Of a stretch of 64,000 nucleotides of DNA, positions 54,885 to 64,000 are shown piece after piece (positions within the stretch are counted from its first letter, which is position 1; each line of letters starts with the position of its first letter). The notes under the pieces are model-generated. The model did no database searches. It saw nothing but the letters and a program-made list of their open reading frames with translations, and was not told where the DNA came from. The DNA lies in the NCBI GenBank assembly GCA_900466475.1, contig UBMI01000007.1, forward strand, positions 452,569-516,568. Reading direction: 5' to 3'. Source of the DNA: Hyphomicrobiales bacterium (GTDB taxonomy: Bacteria; Pseudomonadota; Alphaproteobacteria; Rhizobiales; Rhizobiaceae). Position numbers and translations under genes: made by a program.

Positions 54885-55910
54885 TTGCTGGAGACAACAG
54901 GAGAAAAAAGAGGCCGGATTACCATTCATGACGTCGCGGCGGCAGCTGGAATCAGCATCTCGACGGCATCGAAGGCACTCAACGATACAGGCCGGATGGG
55001 ACTGGAAACGCGCGAGCGGGTCAAGCGCATAGCGGCAGAGATCGGATACAGACCGAACGCTTTGGCGAGAGGGCTGCTCAGCAAGCGCAGCTTCACGATC
55101 GGGCTTCTTACCAACGATACCTATGGTCGCTTTACCCTGCCGGTCATGGCCGGCATATCGGATGCTCTCGTTGATCACGGCGTTTCGGTTTTCCTGTGCG
55201 CAATCGAGGAGGATCCGGCACTCGGTCAGATTCATGTGGAGGCGATGCTCGACAAACAGGTCGACGGCATTATCGCCACAGGAAAGCGTCTGGACAGACG
55301 GCTGCCGATCGACCTGTCGAATTTGAACGTGCCCGTCGTCTACGCCTTCACGGAGGGAGCGCCGGGAACCGTGACGTTCAGTTCTGATGATGCGCAGGGC
55401 GCGCGGCTTGCCATCGAATGGCTGGCAAAGCTCGGGCGCAAGCGGATCGTGCATGTCACCGGACCGGAGAATTTCTTTTCGGTGCGTGAGCGTGCCGATG
55501 CCTATCGTAAGGTTGCGGGAGAGGAGCGGCCGGTTCTGTTTGGAGCCTGGTCGGAAAGCTGGGGCCACGAAGCCGTCGCAAGATTGTGGAGTGGCAGCGG
55601 CGAAAAGCCCGACGGCATCTTCTGCGGCAACGACCAGATTGCGCGCGGTGTCATCGATGCGCTGCGCGAACGCGGCATTCGGGTGCCGCAGGATGTTTCG
55701 GTGGTCGGCTTCGACAATTGGGAGATTGTCGCCGGCCAGACGCGCCCGCCGCTGACGACGGTCGATATGGAATTGAAGGAACTGGGGCGGCAGGCCGGAT
55801 TGACGGTTCTGGCGCTTGCGGAGGGACGTCCGGTGGAGCCTGGCATCAGGAAACTGCCGTGCCGTCTCGTCGTGCGGCAGTCATGCGGGGGAGACACCCT
55901 CGGAATATAG
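54885..55910 (+). CDS. LacI family transcriptional regulator
   Basis: A 341-residue repressor: N-terminal HTH and hinge (ITIHDVAAAAGISISTASKAL, split; YRPNALARGL) and a sugar-binding effector domain. It heads the operon for the sugar importer and GH127 enzyme. The TTG at 54885 was used because GGGAGGGG lies directly before it, but the spacing is short and the neighbouring CTG is possible. Confidence 0.88.
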   Translation: MLETTGEKRGRITIHDVAAAAGISISTASKALNDTGRMGLETRERVKRIAAEIGYRPNALARGLLSKRSFTIGLLTNDTYGRFTLPVMAGISDALVDHGVSVFLCAIEEDPALGQIHVEAMLDKQVDGIIATGKRLDRRLPIDLSNLNVPVVYAFTEGAPGTVTFSSDDAQGARLAIEWLAKLGRKRIVHVTGPENFFSVRERADAYRKVAGEERPVLFGAWSESWGHEAVARLWSGSGEKPDGIFCGNDQIARGVIDALRERGIRVPQDVSVVGFDNWEIVAGQTRPPLTTVDMELKELGRQAGLTVLALAEGRPVEPGIRKLPCRLVVRQSCGGDTLGI

Positions 55911-55950
55911 CAACGGCGCGAAGGAGACGCGCCTTATTGGGAGGAGAGCC

Positions 55951-57189
55951 ATGATGAAGCGTCTATTGGTGGCAACCAGCCTTGCCACACTCTGCCTGGT
56001 TTCGACAGCTTCTGCTGCCGAAAAGATCGAAATGTGGGTCCGCACCGGTATCGGCGATGCCTTCAACAAGGTCGTCGAGTCCTATAATGCGAGCCATGAA
56101 AACAAGGTCGTCACCACCGAAGTGCCCTTCGGCGAACTGGTGCAGAAATATGCAACGGCAATCGCCGGCGGCCAGGCGCCCGATGCCCTGTCGATGGACC
56201 TGATCTACACACCGGCCTTTGCCGCGGCAGGTCAGCTCGAAGACCTGACGGACTGGGCCAAGAGCCTGCCCTATTTCAATTCGCTGTCGCCGTCGCATGT
56301 CAAGCTCGGCACCTATCAGGACAAGATCTACGGCCTGCCGCTTTCAGTCGAAACCTCTGTCTTCGCCTGGAACAAGGACCTCTACAAGAAGGCCGGTCTT
56401 GACCCCGAAAAGGCGCCCGCGACCTGGGAGGAAATCGAGGCGAACGCTGAAAAGATCCGCAAGCTCGGCGACGATACCTATGGCTTCTACTTCTCGGGCG
56501 GTGGCTGTGGCGGCTGCATGATCTTCACCTTCACGCCACTCGTCTGGGGTGCCGGTGCCGATATCCTTTCGGAGGATAGCAAGACCGCGACGCTCGATAC
56601 TCCACAGATGCGCAAGGCGGTCGGCTTCTATCGCGATATGGTGAAAAAGGATCTCGTTCCGGCAAGTGCAGCAAGCGACAATGGTACAAGCTTCCTGAGC
56701 TTCACCAACGGCAAGATCGGCCAACAGAGCCTCGGCGCCTTTGCCATCGGTACGCTGGTCACCAAGTATCCGGATATCAACTTCGGCGTGACATTGATCC
56801 CCAGCGTCGACGGCAAGACTTCGTCCTTTGCCGGCGGCGACAATTTCGTCATCACCAAGAGCACGAAGAAGATCGATGCGGTCAAGGAATTCCTCGAATA
56901 CATCTATTCGATGGACGGCCAGAAAGTCCTGGCGAAATACGGCAGCCTGCCGACACGCGGCGATATTGCCGACCAGGTGCTTGCCGGGCTCGACCCCCGC
57001 ATGCAGGTGGGCCTGAAGGCAATCGCTGTGGCCAAGACACCCTACACGCTGCAGTTCAATGATCTGATCAACAGCGCCAACGGACCTTGGGCGACCTTCA
57101 CCAACGCAGCAATCTTCGGTGACGACGTCGATGGCGCATTCTCGAACGCCCAGTCCGAGATGCAGTCCATCATCGACAGCGGCCAATAA
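55951..57189 (+). CDS. Sugar ABC transporter periplasmic binding protein (family 1)
   Basis: A 412-residue exported protein: signal peptide MMKRLLVATSLATLCLVSTASA, then an SBP_bac_1 domain. A CGGC segment (GGGCGGCMIF, near residue 187) is an unusual feature that might form a disulfide. A strong GGGAGGAGAG ribosome site precedes the ATG. It probably binds beta-L-arabinosides, judged from the GH127 gene downstream. Confidence 0.9.
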   Translation: MMKRLLVATSLATLCLVSTASAAEKIEMWVRTGIGDAFNKVVESYNASHENKVVTTEVPFGELVQKYATAIAGGQAPDALSMDLIYTPAFAAAGQLEDLTDWAKSLPYFNSLSPSHVKLGTYQDKIYGLPLSVETSVFAWNKDLYKKAGLDPEKAPATWEEIEANAEKIRKLGDDTYGFYFSGGGCGGCMIFTFTPLVWGAGADILSEDSKTATLDTPQMRKAVGFYRDMVKKDLVPASAASDNGTSFLSFTNGKIGQQSLGAFAIGTLVTKYPDINFGVTLIPSVDGKTSSFAGGDNFVITKSTKKIDAVKEFLEYIYSMDGQKVLAKYGSLPTRGDIADQVLAGLDPRMQVGLKAIAVAKTPYTLQFNDLINSANGPWATFTNAAIFGDDVDGAFSNAQSEMQSIIDSGQ

Positions 57190-57193
57190 CTCT

Positions 57194-57209
57194 CCCGGCC
57201 GTGGCCGGG
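57194..57209 (+). other. Intercistronic hairpin after the binding-protein gene
   Basis: CCCGGCC-GT-GGCCGGG, with another CCCCGGCC at 57234 that could pair instead, lies in the 82-bp gap before the permease genes. No U-tract. It probably protects the binding-protein mRNA. Confidence 0.55.
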
Positions 57210-57271
57210 GGACGGTGGCAGTTCCCCGGCCGATTCAAAGCTAGAAGACCTTATAAAATGCGGAGGTTTCG

Positions 57272-58183
57272 ATGACCGGTTCCGGTCCTCAGCGCACGCG
57301 CGCTGTCCGAAAACGGCGAAGGTCGCAATGGCGCGGCTTTCTCTACATTGCGCCCGCCATGGCGCTCGTCATCGTCTTCTTCGTCATGCCCGTGCTGTTC
57401 ACCGGCTGGATGAGCCTGCACAACTGGCCGCTGATGGGCGCCTCGCGCTGGATTGGTTTTGCCAACTATACCCGCATGTGGAACGACAGCCGCTTTATGG
57501 CGGCTTTGAATTTCACCGCCTACTACACCGTCATCGTGACCATCGCGATCTTTGCGATCGCCTTCCCGCTGGCAATCTTCGTCGAAAAGGAACGCCGCTT
57601 CGTCAGCACCTACCGGACGATCATCTTCCTGCCCGTCGTGGTGGGACTGGCGACGGCGTCGCTTCTGTGGGTCTGGCTTGCCAATGTCGATAGCGGCTTC
57701 TTCGGCCCTGCCCTTCGCGCACTCGGCCTCGTCGAGCGAAGCCCCAATATCATGGCAAGCTTCGATACCGCCTTCGCGACCATCATCGTCATGGTCGTCT
57801 GGAAGATCGCAGGTTTTACGATGATCATCCTGCTGACCGGGCTGCAGGCCATTCCGTCCGAACTGACGGAGGCCGCCCGCATCGATGGCGCCGGCCGCTG
57901 GCAGCGCTTCCGGCATCTGACTCTGCCGCTGATGCGCAAAACGATTGCGCTGGCGCTGATCGTCTCGGTCACCGGGTCAATCCTTGCCTTCGACCAGTTC
58001 TACATCATGACCTCGGGTGGACCGCAGAACAAGATGATCTCGGTCGTCTACTACATCTTCAACCAGTCCTTCGTATCCTTCAATCTGGGCTACGGGTCCG
58101 CCCTGTCGATCGCTCTTCTGGCGATCCTGGTGGCGATATCCATCGTCCAGCTCTGGCTGCTGCGTGTCGGGGAGGAACGCTGA
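57272..58183 (+). CDS. Sugar ABC transporter permease (MalF family)
   Basis: A 303-residue six-span permease with a basic N-terminus (TRAVRKRRRSQW) and the EAA loop LTEAARIDGAGRWQRFRHLTLP. It overlaps the next permease by one base (TGATG). Confidence 0.92.
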   Translation: MTGSGPQRTRAVRKRRRSQWRGFLYIAPAMALVIVFFVMPVLFTGWMSLHNWPLMGASRWIGFANYTRMWNDSRFMAALNFTAYYTVIVTIAIFAIAFPLAIFVEKERRFVSTYRTIIFLPVVVGLATASLLWVWLANVDSGFFGPALRALGLVERSPNIMASFDTAFATIIVMVVWKIAGFTMIILLTGLQAIPSELTEAARIDGAGRWQRFRHLTLPLMRKTIALALIVSVTGSILAFDQFYIMTSGGPQNKMISVVYYIFNQSFVSFNLGYGSALSIALLAILVAISIVQLWLLRVGEER

Positions 58184-59046
58184 TGATCTCCTCACGGGAA
58201 CGCCGCGCCCGCAAGCGCTTCAGGTCGCAATCGGCCTATCATGTCGCCGGGATCGCCATTTCGATCTTCTTCCTGGCGCCCTTCATCATCACGCTCTTTG
58301 CCTCGTTCCGGCACGGTACGGAGTCGAGCCTGCCGCCGCTGCCGCCATGGCCGACGACAGGTGTCAGCTTCGATGCCTATGCGCTGCTCGATACGTTCGG
58401 CGCCGGCATCTGGCGGCACATGATCAACTCGCTCTTCGTTTCGCTGGCAACGGTACTGCTGACGGTCGCCGTCAGCCTGCTCGCTGGCTATGGCTTCTCT
58501 CGCTACCGCTTCCCGCTGAAAAATGCCCTCTTCGTGCTGATCATCGCAACGCTGATGATCCCGTTCCAGTCGATCCTGACGCCGCTCTTCATCATCCTGG
58601 CGAAGCTCGGCCTCAACAACTCGCTGCTGGGGCTGACCCTCGTCTATGTCACGCTGCAACTTCCCTTCTCCGTCTTCATGATGCGCAACGCCTTCGACGC
58701 GGTGCCGAAGGAGATCGAGGAGGCAGCGCGCATCGACGGTGCCCGGGACCTGCGACTGCTGATCCGTGTTCTCTTGCCGCTGGTCCTGCCGGGCATTGCG
58801 ACAGTCGCGATCTTTGCCTTCCTGAATGCCTGGAACGAGTTCCTCGCCGCCCTCGTGCTGCTCTCCAGCAACGAGAAATACACGCTTCCCGTCCTGATGA
58901 CGGCGGTGCGCGCCGGACGTCTCGGCGCCATCAACTGGGGCGCGGTCCAGGCCGGCGTCGTCGTCATGACGATCCCCTGCCTGATCGTCTTCCTGCTCCT
59001 GCAACGCTACTACATGCGCGGGCTGATGGCCGGCGCGGTGAAATGA
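58183..59046 (+). CDS. Sugar ABC transporter permease (MalG family)
   Basis: A 287-residue permease with six spans, EAA loop IEEAARIDGARDLRLLIRVLLP and the typical end RGLMAGAVK. Partner of the preceding permease. Confidence 0.92.
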   Translation: MISSRERRARKRFRSQSAYHVAGIAISIFFLAPFIITLFASFRHGTESSLPPLPPWPTTGVSFDAYALLDTFGAGIWRHMINSLFVSLATVLLTVAVSLLAGYGFSRYRFPLKNALFVLIIATLMIPFQSILTPLFIILAKLGLNNSLLGLTLVYVTLQLPFSVFMMRNAFDAVPKEIEEAARIDGARDLRLLIRVLLPLVLPGIATVAIFAFLNAWNEFLAALVLLSSNEKYTLPVLMTAVRAGRLGAINWGAVQAGVVVMTIPCLIVFLLLQRYYMRGLMAGAVK

Positions 59047-59061
59047 TGACCTTTCAACAAA

Positions 59062-61002
59062 ATGGATGAAGCCATGAACCAGCTGAAAAGAGATCGCCAG
59101 TTCCGTCCCCTGCCCGTGCCAAGTGTCGAATTGCAGGGGCTGTTTGGCGATCGCCAGGACGCGATCTGCGATTCCACCGCCGAAACGCTGCTCGACCGCT
59201 GTGTCGAGGCCGGCATGCTGCAGGCAATCGACGTGACGCAGCCGAGCCCCGGCGTCGTCATTCCGATCGGTCCCTGGGGCGGCACGACGCAGATGTTCTG
59301 GGACAGCGATCTCGGCAAGTCGATCGAGACCGTTGCCTATTCACTCTACCGCCGGCCCAATCCGCAACTCGAGGCTCGCGTCGACCAGATTATCGACATG
59401 TATGAGAAACTCCAGGACAAGGACGGCTATCTGAACGCCTGGTTCCAACGCGTGCAGCCGGGCCGGCGCTGGACGAACCTGCGCGATCATCACGAGCTCT
59501 ATTGCGCCGGACACCTGATCGAAGGCGCCGTCGCCTATTACCAGGCGACCGGCAAGAAGAAGCTGCTCGACATCATGAGCCGTTATGCCGATTACCTGAT
59601 CACGGTCTTCGGCCACGGCCCTGGCCAGTTCCCCGGCTATTGCGGCCACGAAGAGGTAGAACTTGCGCTGGTCAAGCTGGCGCGTGTCACCGGCGAGAAG
59701 AAATATCTCGACCTCTCGAAGTTCTTCGTCGACGAGCGCGGCACCGAACCGCATTTCTTCACCGACGAGGCTGCCCGCGACGGTCGCAGTGCTGCCGATT
59801 TCCACCAGAAGACCTATGAATATGGCCAGGCTCATCTGCCGGTGCGCGAGCAGAAGAAGGTCGTCGGCCATGCGGTGCGCGCCATGTATCTCTATGCCGG
59901 CATGGCCGACATCGCGACCGAATACAACGATGATACGCTGACATCAGCACTCGAGACTCTCTGGGACGACCTGACGACCAAGCAGATGTACGTCACCGGC
60001 GGCATCGGTCCGGCAGCCTCCAACGAAGGCTTTACCGACTATTACGACCTGCCGAACGAAAGCGCTTATGCCGAGACCTGCGCCTCCGTCGGCCTCGTCT
60101 TCTGGGCGAACCGCATGCTCGGCCGCGGTCCAAATCGTCGTTACGCCGATATCATGGAGCAGGCGCTCTACAACGGTGCCATGGCCGGTCTGTCGCTCGA
60201 CGGCACGCGCTTCTTCTACGAGAACCCGCTGGAAAGCGCCGGCAAGCATCACCGCTGGATCTGGCACCATTGCCCTTGCTGCCCGCCGAACATCGCCCGC
60301 CTGCTCGCCTCCGTCGGCTCCTATATGTATGCGATCGCCGAAGACGAGATTGCCGTCCATCTCTACGGGGAAAGCAAGGCACGTTTCGATCTTGCCGGCG
60401 CCAAGGTCGAGCTTTCCCAGCAGACCCGCTATCCCTGGGATGGCGCGATCCATTTCGATGTGGCGCTCGACCATCCCGCCCGTTTCGCGCTGTCGCTACG
60501 CATACCGGAATGGGCCGAAGGTGCGGCGCTCTCCGTCAACGGCGAACAGCTCGATCTGCAATCCGTCGTCATCGATGGTTATGCGCGTATCGAGCGCGAT
60601 TGGAAGAGCGGCGACAAGGTGGATCTCTCGATCCCGCTGACCGCCCGTAAGCTCTTTGCCAACCCGCTGGTCCGCCAGGATGCCGGCCGCACGGCGCTGA
60701 TGCGCGGTCCGCTCGTCTATTGCGTCGAGGAGACCGACAATGGCGAGGGGCTGAATGGCATTACCCTTTCCGCCGATGTCTCGCAGGCGAAGACATCAGA
60801 AATTGCAGGCCTTCGCGGGGCAGTCGCTCTCGACCTTCCTATCAGCCGCGACACGGCCGATTGGGGCGCCGCGCTCTACCGTACGTCTCCGCCTGCCGCA
60901 AAACAGGCGAGCGCGCGTTTCGTGCCCTATCCTTTCTGGGACAATCGCGAACCGGGCGAGATGCTCGTCTGGGTCAGAGCCGGAGAGGCGCGCGGTGAAT
61001 AA
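59062..61002 (+). CDS. GH127 beta-L-arabinofuranosidase (DUF1680 family)
   Basis: A 646-residue cytoplasmic glycoside hydrolase without signal peptide. The GH127 active site is intact: E338 and C340 in YAETCAS and the cysteine cluster C404, C406, C407 in HHCPCCPPN, which in the Bifidobacterium enzyme HypBA1 bind zinc and supply the cysteine nucleophile. GH127 enzymes release L-arabinose from beta-1,2-linked arabinofuranosides, including hydroxyproline-linked chains of plant extensins. It is placed between the permeases and the ATPase, so it acts on imported oligosaccharides. An ATG four codons in is an alternative start. Confidence 0.9.
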   Translation: MDEAMNQLKRDRQFRPLPVPSVELQGLFGDRQDAICDSTAETLLDRCVEAGMLQAIDVTQPSPGVVIPIGPWGGTTQMFWDSDLGKSIETVAYSLYRRPNPQLEARVDQIIDMYEKLQDKDGYLNAWFQRVQPGRRWTNLRDHHELYCAGHLIEGAVAYYQATGKKKLLDIMSRYADYLITVFGHGPGQFPGYCGHEEVELALVKLARVTGEKKYLDLSKFFVDERGTEPHFFTDEAARDGRSAADFHQKTYEYGQAHLPVREQKKVVGHAVRAMYLYAGMADIATEYNDDTLTSALETLWDDLTTKQMYVTGGIGPAASNEGFTDYYDLPNESAYAETCASVGLVFWANRMLGRGPNRRYADIMEQALYNGAMAGLSLDGTRFFYENPLESAGKHHRWIWHHCPCCPPNIARLLASVGSYMYAIAEDEIAVHLYGESKARFDLAGAKVELSQQTRYPWDGAIHFDVALDHPARFALSLRIPEWAEGAALSVNGEQLDLQSVVIDGYARIERDWKSGDKVDLSIPLTARKLFANPLVRQDAGRTALMRGPLVYCVEETDNGEGLNGITLSADVSQAKTSEIAGLRGAVALDLPISRDTADWGAALYRTSPPAAKQASARFVPYPFWDNREPGEMLVWVRAGEARGE

Positions 61003-62080
61003 AATGGCGGATACGGGCGTCGTGCTGACCGAAATTCGCAAGAGTTTCGGCAATCTGGAAGTCATCCACGGCATTGACCTGACCATATCGGAGGGGTCCT
61101 TCGTCGTCTTCGTCGGTCCCTCCGGATGCGGAAAATCGACGCTGCTGCGCATGATCGCCGGGCTGGAGGATGTCACCGACGGCGAGATCGAGATCAAGGG
61201 ACGTAACGTCACCGATCTCGACCCCTCCGATCGCGGCATCGCCATGGTCTTTCAGTCCTATGCGCTCTATCCGCATATGAGTGTGCGCGACAATCTCGCC
61301 TTCGGCCTGAAAATGGCGCGGACGCAGGCCTCGGAAATCGAGGCCCGCGTCAAGGCGGCCTCGGCGATCCTGAAGATCGACCATCTGCTTGACCGCCGAC
61401 CGGGCCAGCTATCCGGTGGACAGCGGCAGCGCGTGGCGATCGGCCGTGCGATCGTCCGAAAGCCGGAGGTCTTTCTTTTCGATGAGCCGCTGTCGAACCT
61501 CGATGCAGAATTGCGTGTCTCCATGCGCATCGAGATCGCCAGGCTCCACCGTGAGCTCGGCAATACGATGATCTACGTCACGCACGACCAGACCGAGGCA
61601 ATGACCCTCGCCGACAAGATCGTCGTGCTGCGTGACGGGCATATCGAACAGGCGGGAACACCGCGCGAGATCTACGAAAGACCCAATAATGTCTTTGTTG
61701 CCGGCTTCATCGGTTCGCCGCGCATGAATCTGCTGGAGGCAAGCTGGGCAGGTGACGGCAGCATTCTGGTGGCCGGCAACCGCATTCGTTCGCCGATCGG
61801 CGGCGCGGGCCTGACGGCGGGCCAGAAGATCACGCTCGGCGCGCGGCCGGAACATCTGAGCATTGCCGAACCGCGGGATGGGGTTCTGGCGGCAAGGGTT
61901 GATTTCGACGAATATCTCGGCGGGACTCAATTCCTCTACTGTCAGCTTGGCGACGGTCAGCCTCTGACCGTCGAATATAGAGGATCTGGCGACATTGCGA
62001 CCGGCAGTCAGCTCGCTTTCATCTGTGATCCTGCCCACCTGCATATCTTCAGCGCCGATGGCACGCGGCTCGACAAATAA
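60995..62080 (+). CDS. Sugar ABC transporter ATP-binding protein (UgpC/MalK type)
   Basis: A 361-residue ATPase with Walker A ([12 protein letters not shown]), signature [14 protein letters not shown], Walker B ([13 protein letters not shown]) and a C-terminal TOBE domain. The GTG at 60995 overlaps the GH127 gene by 8 bp and has GGAGAGG 6 bp upstream; the ATG at 61004 is the alternative. It completes the importer. Confidence 0.92.
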   Translation: MNKMADTGVVLTEIRKSFGNLEVIHGIDLTISEGSFVVFVGPSGCGKSTLLRMIAGLEDVTDGEIEIKGRNVTDLDPSDRGIAMVFQSYALYPHMSVRDNLAFGLKMARTQASEIEARVKAASAILKIDHLLDRRPGQLSGGQRQRVAIGRAIVRKPEVFLFDEPLSNLDAELRVSMRIEIARLHRELGNTMIYVTHDQTEAMTLADKIVVLRDGHIEQAGTPREIYERPNNVFVAGFIGSPRMNLLEASWAGDGSILVAGNRIRSPIGGAGLTAGQKITLGARPEHLSIAEPRDGVLAARVDFDEYLGGTQFLYCQLGDGQPLTVEYRGSGDIATGSQLAFICDPAHLHIFSADGTRLDK

Positions 62081-62198
62081 ATGCCGGCAGAGCTAGGCTG
62101 CATTTCCTGTTCGTTCGAGCCGACGCCCGAAACTTGAAGCACGGTCCGATCGGGATAAACTCTTTCGCTGGAGGGCAGCTCTCGCCTGTCGCGTTGCA

Positions 62199-62741
62199 TT
62201 GATCGTTTTCCTGGACTTCGAGGCTTCGTCCCTCAGCAAGAAAAGCGTTCCCATCGAAGTTGCCTGGGTGTTCGAGGATGGACGTTCGCACTCGACCTTG
62301 ATCCGGCCTGCTCCCGACTGGGACGATTGGGCTGCGGATGCGGAAGCAATCCACGGGATTCCGCAGGCACTGCTCGCGTCGCAGGGCGTGCCGGTGGAAC
62401 AGGTCGCCAGCGAAATGATTGAGGTTTTGACCGGCCATGATCTCTATGCGAGCGCGCCGTCATGGGACGGAAAATGGCTCAGCGTTCTCCTGCGCGCCGC
62501 AGGCTTTCCGCGGCATGCTCTCAGGCTCGGCAAGTCACGTGATGCCTTTATGGCCACGGCGCGCGAATTGACAGGAGCGACTGTCACCGAAACAGAGCTG
62601 TCGAGGCTCATCGACGGTATCGTCGAGGAAAGCAAGGCGGCAATCCCGGCGCATCGCGCATTGGCAGACGCCACGCTTGAGCTTATCCGATGGAAGCTTG
62701 TCCGCGAGGCCGCCCAAAAGCGGATGGCGACACGCGGGTAG
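62199..62741 (+). CDS. DEDDh-family 3'-5' exonuclease
   Basis: A 180-residue nuclease-like protein. The metal-binding residues D6 and E8 (FLDFEAS), D90 (SWDGKW), H152 and D157 (HRALADA) follow the DEDDh pattern of the DnaQ-like superfamily. It is a stand-alone domain, so a role in DNA or RNA trimming is likely but its substrate is not known. The start is a TTG with a weak ribosome site. Confidence 0.78.
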   Translation: MIVFLDFEASSLSKKSVPIEVAWVFEDGRSHSTLIRPAPDWDDWAADAEAIHGIPQALLASQGVPVEQVASEMIEVLTGHDLYASAPSWDGKWLSVLLRAAGFPRHALRLGKSRDAFMATARELTGATVTETELSRLIDGIVEESKAAIPAHRALADATLELIRWKLVREAAQKRMATRG

Positions 62742-62744
62742 ACG

Positions 62745-63635
62745 TCAGCGCTTGTGAAAGCTTTCGGTGATCCAGCGTACAAAATCCGCGGCCGGAGGCG
62801 GAAGGCGGTCGAAGCTGCGGGCCACCAGCCAATAGGCGCCGTTCGGCACGGTGAGATCGAAAAGCTGGCGCAAACGGCCAGCCCGGATTTCCTCCTCTGC
62901 AAAAGCTTCATCAAGGAGCGCAACGCCCTGGCCGCGCAGCGCCGCCTGCAGCACGAGGCCGTCATCGGCATAGACGGGCCCCCTCGCCGTCTCGGGCATG
63001 GCAAGGCCAGCCGCCCCAAACCACCGGCTCCAGGCGTCGCGGGTTTCCTCATGCAAAAGCCCATACGCAAAGATGTCATGCGGAGAGGAGATCGGCGTGC
63101 CACGTTCCAGAAGATCGGATGCGATCACCGGCACCATGCGGACATCGATCAGGTGCCGGCTTTCTGTTCGTGGCCATGCAGTGACGGTGGCGCTGTGTCT
63201 GATCGCGATCTGCGCCTGGCCGGTACGAAATTCGATCGTCCTCGGATCGGCATCGAGCAAGATCTCGACGTCAGGGTGACGTTTGCGGAATTCCGGCAGT
63301 CGCGGCACCAGCCAGCAAGCGGCAAAGGAAGGCTCGACGCTGACTTTCAGATCCGCAGACATTGAAGCCCCGCGGATATCCTCCAGGCAATCATCGATCC
63401 GGTCAAAGGATGGAGTGAGCACTGCAAGCAGTTTCCGTCCGCTTCCCGTCAGCAGAACACTGCGATGACGCCGCTCGAAAAGCGGTTCACCCAACAGTTG
63501 CTCCAACTCGCGGATCTGCCGGCTGACGGCCGCCTGCGAGATGAACAATTCCTCCGCCGCAAGCGTGAAGCTCTCGAGCCGGCCAGCAACCTCGAAGCTG
63601 CGCAATGCCGTCAGGGGAAGCCGGCCGCGTTTCAT
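62745..63635 (-). CDS. LysR family transcriptional regulator (GcvA-like)
   Basis: A 296-residue regulator with HTH (LPLTALRSFEVAGRLESFTLAAEEL region; ISQAAVSRQIRELE) in the form typical of GcvA-like LysR proteins. It is divergent from the 31-aa ORF and the aldo/keto reductase gene, which it may control. Confidence 0.88.
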   Translation of the reverse strand: MKRGRLPLTALRSFEVAGRLESFTLAAEELFISQAAVSRQIRELEQLLGEPLFERRHRSVLLTGSGRKLLAVLTPSFDRIDDCLEDIRGASMSADLKVSVEPSFAACWLVPRLPEFRKRHPDVEILLDADPRTIEFRTGQAQIAIRHSATVTAWPRTESRHLIDVRMVPVIASDLLERGTPISSPHDIFAYGLLHEETRDAWSRWFGAAGLAMPETARGPVYADDGLVLQAALRGQGVALLDEAFAEEEIRAGRLRQLFDLTVPNGAYWLVARSFDRLPPPAADFVRWITESFHKR

Positions 63636-63725
63636 CCCATAACCTCAAGTTATCCGAAACCGACGATAAGCTTGTTTGAAGGTTGCGCGCAAGAGGAGGA
63701 GAACACTGGCGAAAGGAGAAACGCC

Positions 63726-63821
63726 ATGTGGAAGCAAATCATTGCCGTCCTGATGGATGCGCTTCGCCTCGCCACCTACACATCTGATGACCGGAACAAC
63801 CGGCACCACCGCAACACCTGA
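63726..63821 (+). CDS. 31-aa small ORF
   Basis: The peptide starts MWKQIIAVLMDALRLATYT and ends with a His/Asn/Arg-rich tail. It has a textbook AAAGGAG ribosome site 7 bp before the ATG. The first 19 residues could form an amphipathic helix. It lies between a divergent LysR gene and an aldo/keto reductase gene. Translation is likely; function unknown. Confidence 0.45.
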   Translation: MWKQIIAVLMDALRLATYTSDDRNNRHHRNT

Positions 63822-63860
63822 ACGCTCACGCAGTTTATCGGGATTTTCGCGCATTCATAA

Positions 63861-64000
<140 letters not shown>

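Overview
The window looks like chromosomal DNA of an alphaproteobacterium in the Rhizobiaceae (Rhizobium/Agrobacterium type). This rests on the protein families and their flavour: a two-component-type rhizobial porin, many ABC uptake operons, LysR/GntR/LacI regulators next to catabolic genes, a TfuA protein (a family first known from Rhizobium trifolitoxin loci), and the strong G/C bias at third codon positions. No rRNA, tRNA, CRISPR array, prophage or insertion sequence was recognised. Only the two end genes are cut by the window edges.

Layout. 1-8.2 kb: a minus-strand operon for a Liv-type (HAAT) ABC importer followed by a GMC oxidoreductase and a 3-hydroxyisobutyrate dehydrogenase-like gene, with a divergent LysR regulator and an operator-like inverted repeat between them, then a cupin. 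8.4-14 kb: glutaryl-CoA dehydrogenase, a DUF4126 membrane protein, a flavin disulfide oxidoreductase, a DedA protein, a xylitol/sorbitol-type dehydrogenase, and a CopC-like protein. 14.1-23.1 kb: a complete high-affinity potassium locus kdpFABCDE, extended by two tiny membrane-protein ORFs (27 aa upstream of kdpF, 51 aa between kdpA and kdpB) and a ptsN (EIIA-Ntr) paralogue directly after kdpE. 23.1-30.6 kb: porin, sulfate importer (binding protein, cysT, cysW, cysA), a SleB-like hydrolase and peptidase T. 30.7-36.8 kb: a sugar-type ABC importer in one operon with a PLP-dependent Cys/Met-family lyase and an FCD-type GntR regulator.

37-38.8 kb: queC-queD-queE (preQ0 synthesis), overlapping genes preceded by what reads as a preQ1-I riboswitch whose 3' end is the queC Shine-Dalgarno. 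39-45.9 kb is the most unusual part: a five-gene minus-strand operon encoding a large degenerate-cyclase/AAA ATPase regulator, a YcaO cyclodehydratase-family enzyme, a TfuA protein, an HEIGH zinc metalloprotease and a 180-aa cysteine-rich protein. YcaO plus TfuA is the enzyme pair linked to peptide backbone thioamidation, so this is a candidate uncharacterised peptide-modification (RiPP-like) system, with the Cys-rich protein as the only visible substrate candidate inside the operon.

46-54.7 kb: msrA, an aminoglycoside-phosphotransferase-fold kinase, a YUCCA-like flavin monooxygenase, an Old Yellow Enzyme, LysR regulator, exported alpha/beta hydrolase, a GGDEF diguanylate cyclase and a small acidic disordered protein. 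54.8-62.1 kb: a LacI-regulated sugar import operon with an intracellular GH127 beta-L-arabinofuranosidase, suggesting uptake of plant beta-L-arabino-oligosaccharides. 62.2-64 kb: a DEDDh exonuclease, a LysR regulator, a 31-aa ORF and the start of an aldo/keto reductase.

All functional calls are from reading motifs and family resemblance by eye; no database search was run.
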